Assembly (NCBI RefSeq): GCF_037975245.1
Contig: NC_092569.1
Location: 15,240,001 to 15,304,000 of the forward strand
DNA length: 64,000 nucleotides
Reading direction: 5' to 3'
From: Apostichopus japonicus
Lineage: Eukaryota > Echinodermata > Holothuroidea > Aspidochirotida > Stichopodidae
Shown: positions 25,101 to 36,766 of the stretch, in pieces
Layout: the number at the start of each line of letters is the position of its first letter
Numbering within the stretch: the first letter of the stretch is position 1
Made by a program: the position numbers and the translations under genes
The notes under the pieces: generated by a model
The model's input: only the letters and a program-made list of their open reading frames with translations
What the model was told of the DNA's origin: nothing
The model's database searches: none

Positions 25101-26321
25101 ACCGGTAAAAATAATATTGAATAAAAAATAATGACCCATTAGTACACGCGAGTTGGAGTATATTCACGCTGCAACTGTTAAGTAGTGGTAGCAGTGGCAT
25201 TAACTTTAAATGAACATTCTCTTAATAGTTCTAATTGATATTTATTTTTTGCAGGTCCAAACATGTACACTGGAAGAAAGTTTATGTTGGCAGTAGATAT
25301 GGTTATTGTTAATGACCACATTCAAACTTTTGAAAGTGCAATGATCATGCTGTTTGCAATGTTTTTCATCTAAAACATTGAGCATCCATCTGAAGGTGCA
25401 ACTTTAATGGAGTTTATCCAGCGGTGAGTAGGCTGAAAGTACCCTAGTAATAGTTAACCATTGTTATTTTGTGTGGACATTCCCTTGACATGGAATGTAA
25501 GAGTGTATGCATATTATTAGCCACCTTCAAAAGATCAGCCGATCATAAAGGTACCAATATAGAAAAAAAATCAACAAATTGCAGTTAACTCAACTCCTGG
25601 GCAGATCATTGAAATAAATCATACTCTGTTCTCAGTTACAGCTGATTTACTTATTTTGTACTGTTTGTTGTGGTCCAAGAATAACAGCAGCTTTGGTAAC
25701 CTTTTGTAAACATTGATGACCTTTACATAATTTTCACCAATGGAAAGTTAGTGTAAATAGTTGAATGGCATGTTTTATTATTTTGGAGAAGGGTGGGAAT
25801 GTATGAGTTTGGTTAATTACTGAGAACACCTTCACAATTTGTTACAACTATAGGGTATCAGCTTAAACTGAACAAAATTGAAATTAAAAGAGGATTCACA
25901 AATTAGCTCTTCTTTTCAGATCATGATTTCCTAGAAAACTGTTGAATTCCAAAGGCTTGTAAATTAAGACAGGTAGCCATCTCAATTGCTTCTATCAACA
26001 CCAGTGAGCACACATACAATTGGAAACTGAGTTGTGTCACATCACATATTTTGACCATATCTTACTATCATGTATGTCATACTGTAGTGTAAATTTGAGA
26101 CCAAAGGAAATTAATTGTTAAATGGTTTAATAATTGCTAACTTATTTGAACTTTATGATTTCACAGTTCTAATTTTTGCTCCTCTTTGCAGCTGCTTTGT
26201 TGGATTGAATCCAGAAAAGGGAAGAAAGACCCCCAAATCCAAGAAGAGCTATCCTGTCAACCCAAAAATTTTGGCTTTGGTTGGAAACCTGAAAGAATTT
26301 GAGTCAGATTGGACAGTCTAA
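22161..26321 (+). pseudogene. SAM-domain companion gene (SAMD3-like), spliced, disrupted
   Basis: Exon 1 (22,161-22,395) encodes a sterile-alpha-motif-like helix bundle (VDKVVEQLLAAGVESV, then RRKLLIAWAN) and ends phase 1 at GCAG|GTAAGC. Exon 2 starts at 23,569 after TTAAAG and runs on (VDWDKMPKSL, RREMIRILCNDIY, then after a frameshift near 23,822 IIAQKIVREFPEPFKDD and GSGYASLLTQLENRM). A later coding stretch ends at about 24,309 with DLKSTFPCIIIQ before GTGAGA. Exons 25,255-25,423 and 26,192-26,321 follow, ending CFVGLNPEKGRK and FESDWTV. The order matches proteins annotated elsewhere as SAM domain-containing protein 3-like. Lesions: the frameshift, TGA at 24,124 and TAA at about 25,372. 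It lies 44 bp after the transposase in the same orientation. Confidence 0.7.
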
Positions 26322-27734
26322 ATGCTTTTCAGGCACTTCCCATGATTCGTCACATTAGTCTGACAATTTGGTAACGTTGAATTATAAATCTAGGTCACTT
26401 AGTTGATTTAAGGTGTTCCTAGTTGAGAAAATGTTAGCGAGCCTCTTGAGCCTCCTGAACTGGAACCATTGACTCTCCAGCTACAGAGAAGTCTCATTTA
26501 CAAATGAACAGTTAAACATTTATACAGAGTTCAAACTATTGTGTTTAACTTTGTTGGTGGATATTTACAAGGTTTTACTTGTTGACAAACTTGTTACAGA
26601 CTATTATTTGGTGCTATTATGACACCTTTCCAATAACTCCATAAACTCTGAAACTCTTCCAAGCAGGTTCACAAATGTTAGAAAAGTTTTGAATCCATAA
26701 TAGTTTCAGATGTCAAGTCATTCTGTTCATTTTGTTAATGCTATAAGCTTGATATCTAAATTATATTTTGTTGTCAAAATATAAAATCTCTATGCTAAAT
26801 TTTAACATGAAATCTTTTCATAAAACTGCTCCTTCCACTCAAGCAGAAGCACAGGAATATAAGGACAACTTTTTTAATCATTTACGGGTACAAAGGTCAA
26901 ATCATTGTTTATATTTCTTTTGATCAGATGATTTACAATATCTTTGGTTAACAGATTAGTTAATCTTTATTCTTACCTATTGTAACATATCCTTGTCTTT
27001 AACTTCCACTTTGAACTTTAAGGGCTAAAGAAGGTCACGAAAATTAGAAAAAGTATACAATCCTTATCAGCAATAGAGGAGTTACCACAGTTACAGGTAT
27101 TAATTTTCTGTGAACATTGATATGCCCATTAAAGTGAATATGGTATATGAGCGATATATTTAATACTGCTAGAACATTTAAAAATACATGAAATGAACAT
27201 AGTTGTAATAAAGTTAAGTGAAGAATAGTGAAGACACCTAAGTTTCTGTGGTCACATAATACAGTGACCTTGAGTGAACTTTGCATACTTCAAGTGCATC
27301 TGTAAATAAGAGGGAAAGGAACTTTGTTGTAGAGCAATGAAAGGGCCAGGAACTAGCAGGTGTCAAAGCTTAGTGTTTTATGATCAGTCAATTGTGAAAA
27401 CTTTCAGTGGCTGATCCAGGATTTCCTGAAGTGGCCGAAGAGACAAATATGGCCACATACAGACTTATCAGTATATTTCCAAACAATGAAAGTATCGTCT
27501 GTATAACAAAACCTTTTCCAAAAGAAAGGCTGGGGCACCCAGCAAATTCCCAGTCATCAATAAGAGATTGCCTTCTGATGTTCAGTCTTATATATTACTT
27601 TAAAGGTTTTGACGTTCAAAAATATGTTTCAGCAAGTTTTAAAGTTGTAAATAAAAGTTTCAGAGAACAATAAGTTGTTTTTTATTTTATAATCTCACTG
27701 ATAATAGTAATTCCATCTGACAGCCAATTTTACA
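26322..27734. other. CACTA-like element, 3' non-coding part
   Basis: No gene recognised. Near 27,408 there is a short match to a dispersed-repeat end (GTGGCTGATCCAGGATTT). Confidence 0.55.
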
Positions 27735-28375
27735 GACAAAGACCTATTTATTGCAAGGAAAAAGACTATAGATAACATTAAAGACTAGACTTTACCTAAA
27801 AGATACAGTAAATTAAAAGTCACAATACAGTTATTTTACAGAGAAAAAGACATACTGTATTTCAAGAAAAACTGTGTAAATAACCATTTCAGACTGTTTA
27901 TTTTACATAGAATGTAGTGTAAAATAACGGCTATCATATAGTAATTTACGGATGAAAACTTTTATAATGCAAAGAAAAACTGTATGAATTACGCTCTCAT
28001 ACTGTGTATTTAACATAGAATTCAGTGTAAAATTACGGTCGTCGTACAGTAATTTTACGGACAAAGACTTTTATAATGCAAAATAAAAACTGTATAATAA
28101 CAGTTTAAACTGTTTATTTTACATAGAATATGGTGTAAAATAACGGTTGACGTACAGTTATTTTACGGACAGAAACTGTTATAATTGGGGGGAAAACTGT
28201 GTAAATAACAGTTTCAGACTGTTTATTTTACATAGAATATGGTGTAAAATAACGGTCGTCGTACAGTAAGTTTACGGACAAAAACTGTTATAATGAAAGA
28301 AATAAACTGTATTAATAACAGTTTTAGACTGTTTATTTTACATAGATTATCTGCAGTTGGAAATAACAGACATTT
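27735..28375 (+). repeat. Right subterminal repeat array, 108-bp unit
   Basis: At least four units spaced about 108 bp, with GTGTAAAATAACGGTCGTC, then GTACAGTAATTTTACGGAC, and AACTGTTATAATG starting near 27,917, 28,025, 28,133 and 28,241; more diverged units lie to the left. The unit differs from the left array but shares the TTTTAC/GTAAAA theme. Confidence 0.85.
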
Positions 28376-28402
28376 CCTGGAAACTCTGCTGCCAGAGAAA
28401 TT

Positions 28403-28433
28403 CTGTATTTTAACAGAATTTTTTTTAACAGTG
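28403..28433 (-). repeat. CACTA-like element, right terminal inverted repeat
   Basis: Reading inward on the minus strand: CACTGTTAAAAAAAATTCTG then TTAAAATACAG, the partner of 17,362-17,390 with small length differences. Confidence 0.8.
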
Positions 28434-31001
<2,568 letters not shown>

Positions 31002-31005
31002 GTAT

Positions 31006-32192
31006 TGTAACGACACGTCAAAGCTCATTGTTTGTCGTTAGCGTTAACAAGTATTTTCTCCAATCAAATGTTTTAACTTGGGTTGATTCTTCACATTATT
31101 AGACGCTTTACAGAAATTGTTTGTTAGATAAAATCTTATAAGGGGTGTCACTTGCTTGATTTATGAACAACTGTTAAGGGGGAACTCTCTCTTGTTGACC
31201 GACTTTGGAGGTCACTGAGTAGGACGTCTAGTTTACGTTCCGGGGGGCCAAAAATGTTAGGTCTGGGTAAATCTTAACCAGCACGCATGTCGTATTTAAT
31301 TGTGTTTTATTGGTTGATGGTTGTAGACTGGGCGTGGTTTATGTTTCTAATAGGTTTAAGTGTAGGTTCACACCTTATAGGTATAGGAAGTAGTTTCTGT
31401 TTAAAAGCAACTGCGGGCTCGGACCAGGGGTTGGTGAGGAGGATTCCATGCTCGGACGAGGGGCGGTTCCCGGCTCGGAATAGGAGGGGTAGAACGATTG
31501 TGACCATGAGTTAGGAGACGAACGAGTCATCTATTGGCAAAAACAGTGGTGGAACAGCCCAGGAAGTCGGATCGGACGACAAGTAAAATAACCCAGAAGA
31601 CCAGGTTCAACACTTCGGTTCATCTGCGCCGCAGTTCACCAATCCGCCAACTGCGCCGCTGATCACCAATCCGCCAACTGCGCCGCCGATCACCAATCCG
31701 CGCCGCAGTTCACCAATCCGCCAACTGCGCCGCTGTTCACCAATCCGCCGACTGCGCCGCTGATCATCAATCCGCCGACTGCGCCGCTGATCACCAATCC
31801 GCCATCTGCGCCGCTGTTAACCAATCTGCCGATTGCGCCGCTGTTCACCATTCCGCCAACTGCGCCGCAGTCCACCAATCCGCCAACTGCGCCGCCGTTC
31901 ACCATAGCCCAATCTTCAGCGCCGAAGTCTATCGTTCTGCCCTCCGTGTCGAGACCCGCCATTAGTAATGTACTGTGTTGTATTTAACTTCATCGACTTC
32001 TAAGCATGTATTAAAACCTGGTTTCGTATTTAATAATTGCCTCTGTAATGCACGACCACTGTGCACCATCTTGACATGTATATAGATCGTAAATAAACGG
32101 GTAAACTTTAATATCTCCTGTCGACAGCCTCATTCCTGTGTTCCTGCATTTCCACTCTTCCTTGCGCTCACCACCGAGGACGGCGCGTTACA
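31006..32192 (+). repeat. 5' LTR
   Basis: Begins TGTAACGACACGTCAAAG and ends GGCGCGTTACA; the 7-bp termini are perfect inverted repeats. TATA-like CTTATAAGGG near 31,135 and a polyadenylation signal AATAAA at 32,092-32,097 mark likely U3-R features. Confidence 0.93.
31623..31915 (+). repeat. 27-bp GC-rich minisatellite within the 5' LTR
   Basis: About ten imperfect units of TCACCAATCCGCCAACTGCG plus CCGCTGA. The same array lies in the 3' LTR at 36,193-36,485. It contains many CpG sites and is between the TATA-like site and AATAAA, so it may be transcribed in the leader. Confidence 0.88.
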
Positions 32193-32210
32193 TTGGTGGC
32201 AGCGATGGGA
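32193..32210 (+). promoter_or_regulatory. Candidate primer-binding site
   Basis: TTGGTGGCAGCGATGGGA directly abuts the 5' LTR, where a tRNA primer site is expected. The tRNA was not identified. Confidence 0.5.
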
Positions 32211-32245
32211 TTCCAGTGCGTTCGTTTTGGTTAGAGCGAAGGAAG

Positions 32246-32598
32246 ATGTCGGACAACCCTCCACTCGTCAACCAGATAGGTCCGGTATCCAAGCTCCAGC
32301 TGACTTTACTGCCCAAGGACGAGAGTGGGGAAGCCCCCGGACCATGTGGAGGGATGATGGTAGGCCGAGGGGAGATCCCATCCATCGACCGAATTGGGGA
32401 ACTCCTTTGAGCGCCCTTTTACAGAAGTACCAGACAAAGAGCAGAAATGACGACAGATTGGATAGGTTAAAATCGATCAAGTTTTGGACATGTGGAGAAA
32501 TAGGCCACTTCAGAAGGAATTGCCCTATGCTTAAGAAATACGAGAGCCGACCGGATAACGTAAAGAAGACGGAAAACGAGCAGAAGTCGGATTCGTAA
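32246..32598 (+). pseudogene. Shrunken gag remnant with degenerate zinc knuckle
   Basis: The likely start is ATG at 32,246 (MSDNPPLVNQIGPV), whose frame stops near 32,410. A second overlapping frame (to 32,598) carries the nucleocapsid-type knuckle WTCGEIGHFRRNCP. The usual first Cys of the CX2CX4HX4C motif is replaced by Phe. The total coding length of about 120 residues is far below normal gag, and the capsid region is missing, so this looks like an internal deletion joined out of frame. Confidence 0.6.
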
Positions 32599-32677
32599 GC
32601 GGAGTCCGACCTTTCCGCAAGGGGAGCCCGCAATACCACTTTTTAGGAACAGAGTCCGGTCCGTTGGTACCCGTGGT

Positions 32678-33691
32678 TTGTACGTGAAGGGACAGCTGGA
32701 AGGGGTCGATGTGAATTTCTTAGTCGACACCGGGGCTGAGTTCACTGTTATGCAAACCAAGTTCTTGGAGCAACTGTGCGCGAAGAGGGATATGGCCCTT
32801 GCCGACGTTGCAGAGAATTTGGCGGGAGCGGACGGTAGACCACTGTACAGTATAGGACGTGGTAGATTCCTGGTAAAAGTGGGGAAACTAGAAGCGATGC
32901 ATGATATTTGGGTGGCAGATATAGACGCTGATGCACTTCTTGGGTGCGAATTCAAACAGAGATTCGATTGCACGATAGCCGCTGGAAAGGGGGAGATGAC
33001 CATTGGTGGACTACAACAGAGTACCGTTGAGGAAAAGCTTGATAGGTGCAGAGTTGTGTTAGCCAGGACGGTGGTTGTTCCTGCCTCGAGCGAAGGGATG
33101 GCGACGGCCCGAGTCCCAGGCTGGAAAATGCAAGGAGAATCTGCTGTTGTGGAGTGTAGCGAGAAATTTCTTGAGAAGCACCCTGTGATGATCGCTAGGG
33201 CCATTGTGGACCTCAATAAGGAAACCGCACCTTTACGACTAATGAATCCGACGAGCAGACCCCTAATACTTTACGAAGGCACTACTGTGGGTGAATGTCT
33301 TTCTGCAGAAGAAATAGGCATTAAAGAAACAACAGTAGCCCGTCGTACGACCAGGGAGAAAAGCGTTGTAGAATTCAAGGAGAAATATGCAACTCTGGAC
33401 AAACATTTGCAGAAGGTAGCAGAGAAGAGCTCTGATTACCTTGGTGACGCGGAAGCGATATTGGCGAAGAAACTTCCGGCCGATAATGCAGACGTCTTTG
33501 CTTTATGTAAAGGGGACCTTGGGCGCACTGACTTGGTCCAACATGCAATCGACACCGGAACTTCTAGGCCAATTCGACAGGCCCCGCGTCGCCTCCCGGT
33601 ATACCGCAAGGAAAAGGCCGAGAAAGAGGTAGAAAAAGTTGTACTGGTCCGGAAGAAGCAGATTTTTCATTCCCTAGAAGAACCCAAATAG
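32678..33691 (+). pseudogene. Retroviral-type aspartic protease plus truncated RT start
   Basis: An open frame of about 337 codons that continues from upstream without a clear ATG. It begins with the protease (FLVDTGAEFTVM holds the catalytic DTGA; DADALLGCEF is the second conserved piece). A long linker leads to the conserved entry of RT (HAIDTGTSRPIRQAPRRLP, then KEKAEKEVEK). The frame then ends within about 20 residues (VVLVRKK). The RT palm with its catalytic box, RNase H and integrase are absent. Parts of the frame overlap on the minus strand, but only this reading has recognisable domains. Confidence 0.78.
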
Positions 33692-34333
33692 TTGACTGTG
33701 TAGCTGTACCACGCACCTCTCGGCACTGGAGGAAAACAGCTAAAACTAGAAAGACTGTCCCTTTAAGTTACGCACCAGCCAGAAATGTAAACATTCCCCC
33801 GTAAAAGATTGGAAAAAGTCCGCAGCGTTGGAGGTCACCGTTGGGTGTGAAGGCTGTAGATATAGACGTAAATGTTTACAAATACTTTGTTTGTGACGAA
33901 AAACAAAACGTTGGCCAGAAAACTTTGCCCTTCATCCGCCCCTACTTTTAATTGATATCTGTCAGCAAGTCACCAGACCACCACCGACGTACCACGGCTA
34001 GCGCTAGCAAGGCTGAACTAAACCCTGGAACAAAGACTTCTTATGTCAAGCCCAGACGGAGTTTGACTACCGGAATCCCCCCTCCTCGTAAGCTACCTGT
34101 CTGGCATAAATCACTGTTTTAGGTACTACCAGTTAGTGAATTGTTTTGTCTGAAGACACAGTACTTTTCACACTTGTTCATTTGCTTTCGCAGGAGTAGC
34201 TTATTTCAAACCCTTAATTTGCAAATCGCCGGAGAGAAGTTAGACTTAATATTATTTATCTTACTGTATGTGCTGTATAGTGCATTGAAGAATCTTGCCA
34301 ATCGAAACTGTTAAGACTATACCAACGCCTGCC
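33692..34333. other. LTR element, non-coding segment before the zinc-finger ORF
   Basis: No protein domain seen. TTTGCTTTCGCAG at about 34,182-34,194 looks like a splice acceptor 140 bp before the zinc-finger ATG, so the ORF might be expressed from a spliced transcript. Inference only. Confidence 0.4.
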
Positions 34334-35011
34334 ATGTCGAAAATGTACGACCAAGAATTTAAATGCAAAGTCTGCAGGAAACGCTACCAACAAGTTTCTG
34401 ACTTAGAAAGACATTTTACAGAAAAGCATGCGGCTAATGACAAAAGGCATAAATGTTCTTCTTGCGATTATTCCTCTAACAAAAGGAGTGATGTTATCAG
34501 ACACAACAGTAGCCGCCATGGGGAAGCAAAGACGAGGTCGTTCACCACAACGGAGGAAAAGCGCCCGTTAACGGAAGCTGGATCAAGCGGGATGAGACCG
34601 CCTCCAAAAGTACAGAGACTGGGATCCCCACCGAAAACCAAAAATAAAGCTGAAGGCTGGCCCACACCTCAACAGATCTTGGGATCGCCAACAGAGGAGA
34701 CTGCGCTCCTAGCGACAAACGAGACTGAGGCAAACCTGTCGTTAACGGAGGTGCCTCCCACGCCATATGTCACCCCGGTACGAGGCCAGGAAAATGGGGA
34801 AAATAACATACAAGAATCGGACTTTCGAAAGGTGGTAGCGAAACACCTGTGTGAGTGTCGTACCTATAAACAGTCAAACCTTGGTTTCCTTCGAGAAAAA
34901 ATCGTCACCGAAGTGTTTAACGACGGGCGAGTAAACGTGACGGTTCATAAGTTTGGAGAAACGAGTAAGAAGAGCAGCCAGACAGGGGAGAGGAACAACG
35001 CACTAACCTAA
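34334..35011 (+). CDS. C2H2 zinc-finger protein encoded inside the LTR element
   Basis: An intact frame of 225 codons starting GCCATGTCG (MSKMYDQEFK). Two adjacent C2H2 fingers occupy residues about 10-60: C-KV-C-X12-H-X4-H and C-SS-C-X12-H-X4-H, linked by about eight residues. A basic, Pro- and Ser-rich middle follows (EEKRPLTEAGS, PPPKVQRLGSPPKTKNK). The C-terminal part has a helical look with a CxC pair (VVAKHLCECRTY). It occupies the place where env or integrase would be expected and is the only clearly undamaged gene of the element. It could be a captured host gene or an element-specific DNA- or RNA-binding factor. I do not recognise a close relative. Confidence 0.72.
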   Translation: MSKMYDQEFKCKVCRKRYQQVSDLERHFTEKHAANDKRHKCSSCDYSSNKRSDVIRHNSSRHGEAKTRSFTTTEEKRPLTEAGSSGMRPPPKVQRLGSPPKTKNKAEGWPTPQQILGSPTEETALLATNETEANLSLTEVPPTPYVTPVRGQENGENNIQESDFRKVVAKHLCECRTYKQSNLGFLREKIVTEVFNDGRVNVTVHKFGETSKKSSQTGERNNALT

Positions 35012-35303
35012 GAGACTACGGAGAACGTCGCACTGGAGACGGTGAGCCGCGAGAGACGCGCCGCGAGACAGTGCGCCGCAGATCAGATTCCGCCAAAGCG
35101 ACGAAGCTTCGTTCGGACCTTGTTTTTATTTCTTTTGGACGATTTTACACGTACTTGCTGATTTTGTTCTATGTATGATTGCCTTTGGAAACCACACGTT
35201 ACCGTATATGATTTGCAAGACGGAAGTTGATCTTTATTCCAACGTTTATGCTTTAGTTACGTGGTTTGAACTTTAAGTTTCACTATATTTTTCCAACTTT
35301 AAT

Positions 35304-35404
35304 CTGGACACTTTGATTTTTCCTTGTGTTTGTTATACTGGACACTTTGATTTTTCCTTGTGTTTGTTATACTGGACACATTGATTTTTCCTTATGTTTG
35401 TTTA
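35304..35404 (+). repeat. 34-bp triple tandem repeat upstream of the 3' LTR
   Basis: CTGGACACTTTGATTTTTCC plus TTGTGTTTGTTATA repeated three times; the third is slightly diverged. Confidence 0.93.
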
Positions 35405-35563
35405 GTTGAGAGAACATCTGTTATAGAATGGACGCTTCATATTATTCATACTTACTACTCTTTTCCAAGTTGCTAAGTACTGCGATCGAACGGTATGTGT
35501 TTACTATGTTTCATTATTTTCTTTTAAAAGAGCTAAGTTAAATGCGGGACGCATTTCATTCTC

Positions 35564-35575
35564 GGGTGGGAAAGA
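35564..35575 (+). promoter_or_regulatory. Candidate polypurine tract
   Basis: The purine-rich GGGTGGGAAAGA lies immediately before the 3' LTR, the expected place for plus-strand priming. Confidence 0.6.
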
Positions 35576-36762
35576 TGTAACGACACGTCAAAGCTCATTG
35601 TTTGTCGTTAGCGTTAACAAGTATTTTCTCCAATCAAATGTTTTAACTTGGGTTGATTCTTCACATTATTAGACGCTTTACAGAAATTGTTTGTTAGATA
35701 AAATCTTATAAGGGGTGTCACTTGCTTGATTTATGAACAACTGTTAAGGGGGAACTCTCTCTTGTTGACCGACTTTGGAGGTCACTGAGTAGGACGTCTA
35801 GTTTACGTTCCGGGGGGCCAAAAATGTTAGGTCTGGGTAAATCTTAACCAGCACGCATGTCGTATTTAATTGTGTTTTATTGGTTGATGGTTGTAGACTG
35901 GGCGTGGTTTATGTTTCTAATAGGTTTAAGTGTAGGTTCACACCTTATAGGTATAGGAAGTAGTTTCTGTTTAAAAGCAACTGCGGGCTCGGACCAGGGG
36001 TTGGTGAGGAGGATTCCATGCTCGGACGAGGGGCGGTTCCCGGCTCGGAATAGGAGGGGTAGAACGATTGTGACCATGAGTTAGGAGACGAACGAGTCAT
36101 CTATTGGCAAAAACAGTGGTGGAACAGCCCAGGAAGTCGGATCGGACGACAAGTAAAATAACCCAGAAGACCAGGTTCAACACTTCGGTTCATCTGCGCC
36201 GCAGTTCACCAATCCGCCAACTGCGCCGCTGATCACCAATCCGCCAACTGCGCCGCCGATCACCAATCCGCGCCGCAGTTCACCAATCCGCCAACTGCGC
36301 CGCTGTTCACCAATCCGCCGACTGCGCCGCTGATCATCAATCCGCCGACTGCGCCGCTGATCACCAATCCGCCATCTGCGCCGCTGTTAACCAATCTGCC
36401 GATTGCGCCGCTGTTCACCATTCCGCCAACTGCGCCGCAGTCCACCAATCCGCCAACTGCGCCGCCGTTCACCATAGCCCAATCTTCAGCGCCGAAGTCT
36501 ATCGTTCTGCCCTCCGTGTCGAGACCCGCCATTAGTAATGTACTGTGTTGTATTTAACTTCATCGACTTCTAAGCATGTATTAAAACCTGGTTTCGTATT
36601 TAATAATTGCCTCTGTAATGCACGACCACTGTGCACCATCTTGACATGTATATAGATCGTAAATAAACGGGTAAACTTTAATATCTCCTGTCGACAGCCT
36701 CATTCCTGTGTTCCTGCATTTCCACTCTTCCTTGCGCTCACCACCGAGGACGGCGCGTTACA
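35576..36762 (+). repeat. 3' LTR
   Basis: Looks identical to the 5' LTR base for base by eye, with a constant offset of 4,570. Followed by the target duplication GTAT. Confidence 0.93.
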
Positions 36763-36766
36763 GTAT

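Larger units (their letters stand above)
17362..28433 (+). mobile_element. CACTA (En/Spm)-like DNA transposon with transposase and SAM-domain gene
   Basis: An 11.07-kb element bounded by imperfect terminal inverted repeats of about 30 bp that start CACTGTTAAAAA on both sides. Inside each end lie arrays of subterminal repeats. Two genes run on the plus strand: a C2H2-finger transposase (19,430-22,117) and a spliced SAM-domain gene (22,161-26,321). Block B has the uninterrupted site near 54,941. The flanks are AGT trinucleotide repeats, so the target duplication cannot be fixed: TA if the ends are CACTG, AGT if they are ACACTG. CACTG ends, subterminal arrays and the transposase layout point to the CACTA superfamily. 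Both genes carry lesions, so this copy is probably inactive by itself. Confidence 0.82.
31006..36762 (+). mobile_element. Non-autonomous Gypsy-like LTR retrotransposon carrying a zinc-finger ORF
   Basis: Two 1,187-bp LTRs (31,006-32,192 and 35,576-36,762), each TGTAACG...CGTTACA, flank a 3.4-kb interior. The 4-bp target duplication GTAT lies at 31,002-31,005 and 36,763-36,766, and block B has the single empty GTAT site (57,461-57,464). The interior holds a shrunken gag with a zinc knuckle, an aspartic protease, the first part of the RT region, and a C2H2 zinc-finger ORF. There is no RT catalytic box, RNase H or integrase, so movement would need enzymes from another element. The LTRs look identical by eye, so the insertion is young. 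Confidence 0.88.

Noticed and set aside
27407-27673. 88-codon frame near the right end of the CACTA-like element
   Set aside because: No domain, no splice partners, and it starts in a dispersed-repeat motif.
27735-28375. Regularly spaced repeats that might suggest a CRISPR array
   Set aside because: The units are imperfect and directly tandem without unique spacers, in a eukaryotic transposon end.
31287-31514. 75-codon frame repeated exactly at 35,857-36,084
   Set aside because: It lies in the LTRs, and its exact repetition reflects LTR identity. No domain is visible.
32467-33216. 249-codon minus-strand frame
   Set aside because: It is a shadow of the protease/RT frame, which has the DTGA and ALLG motifs.
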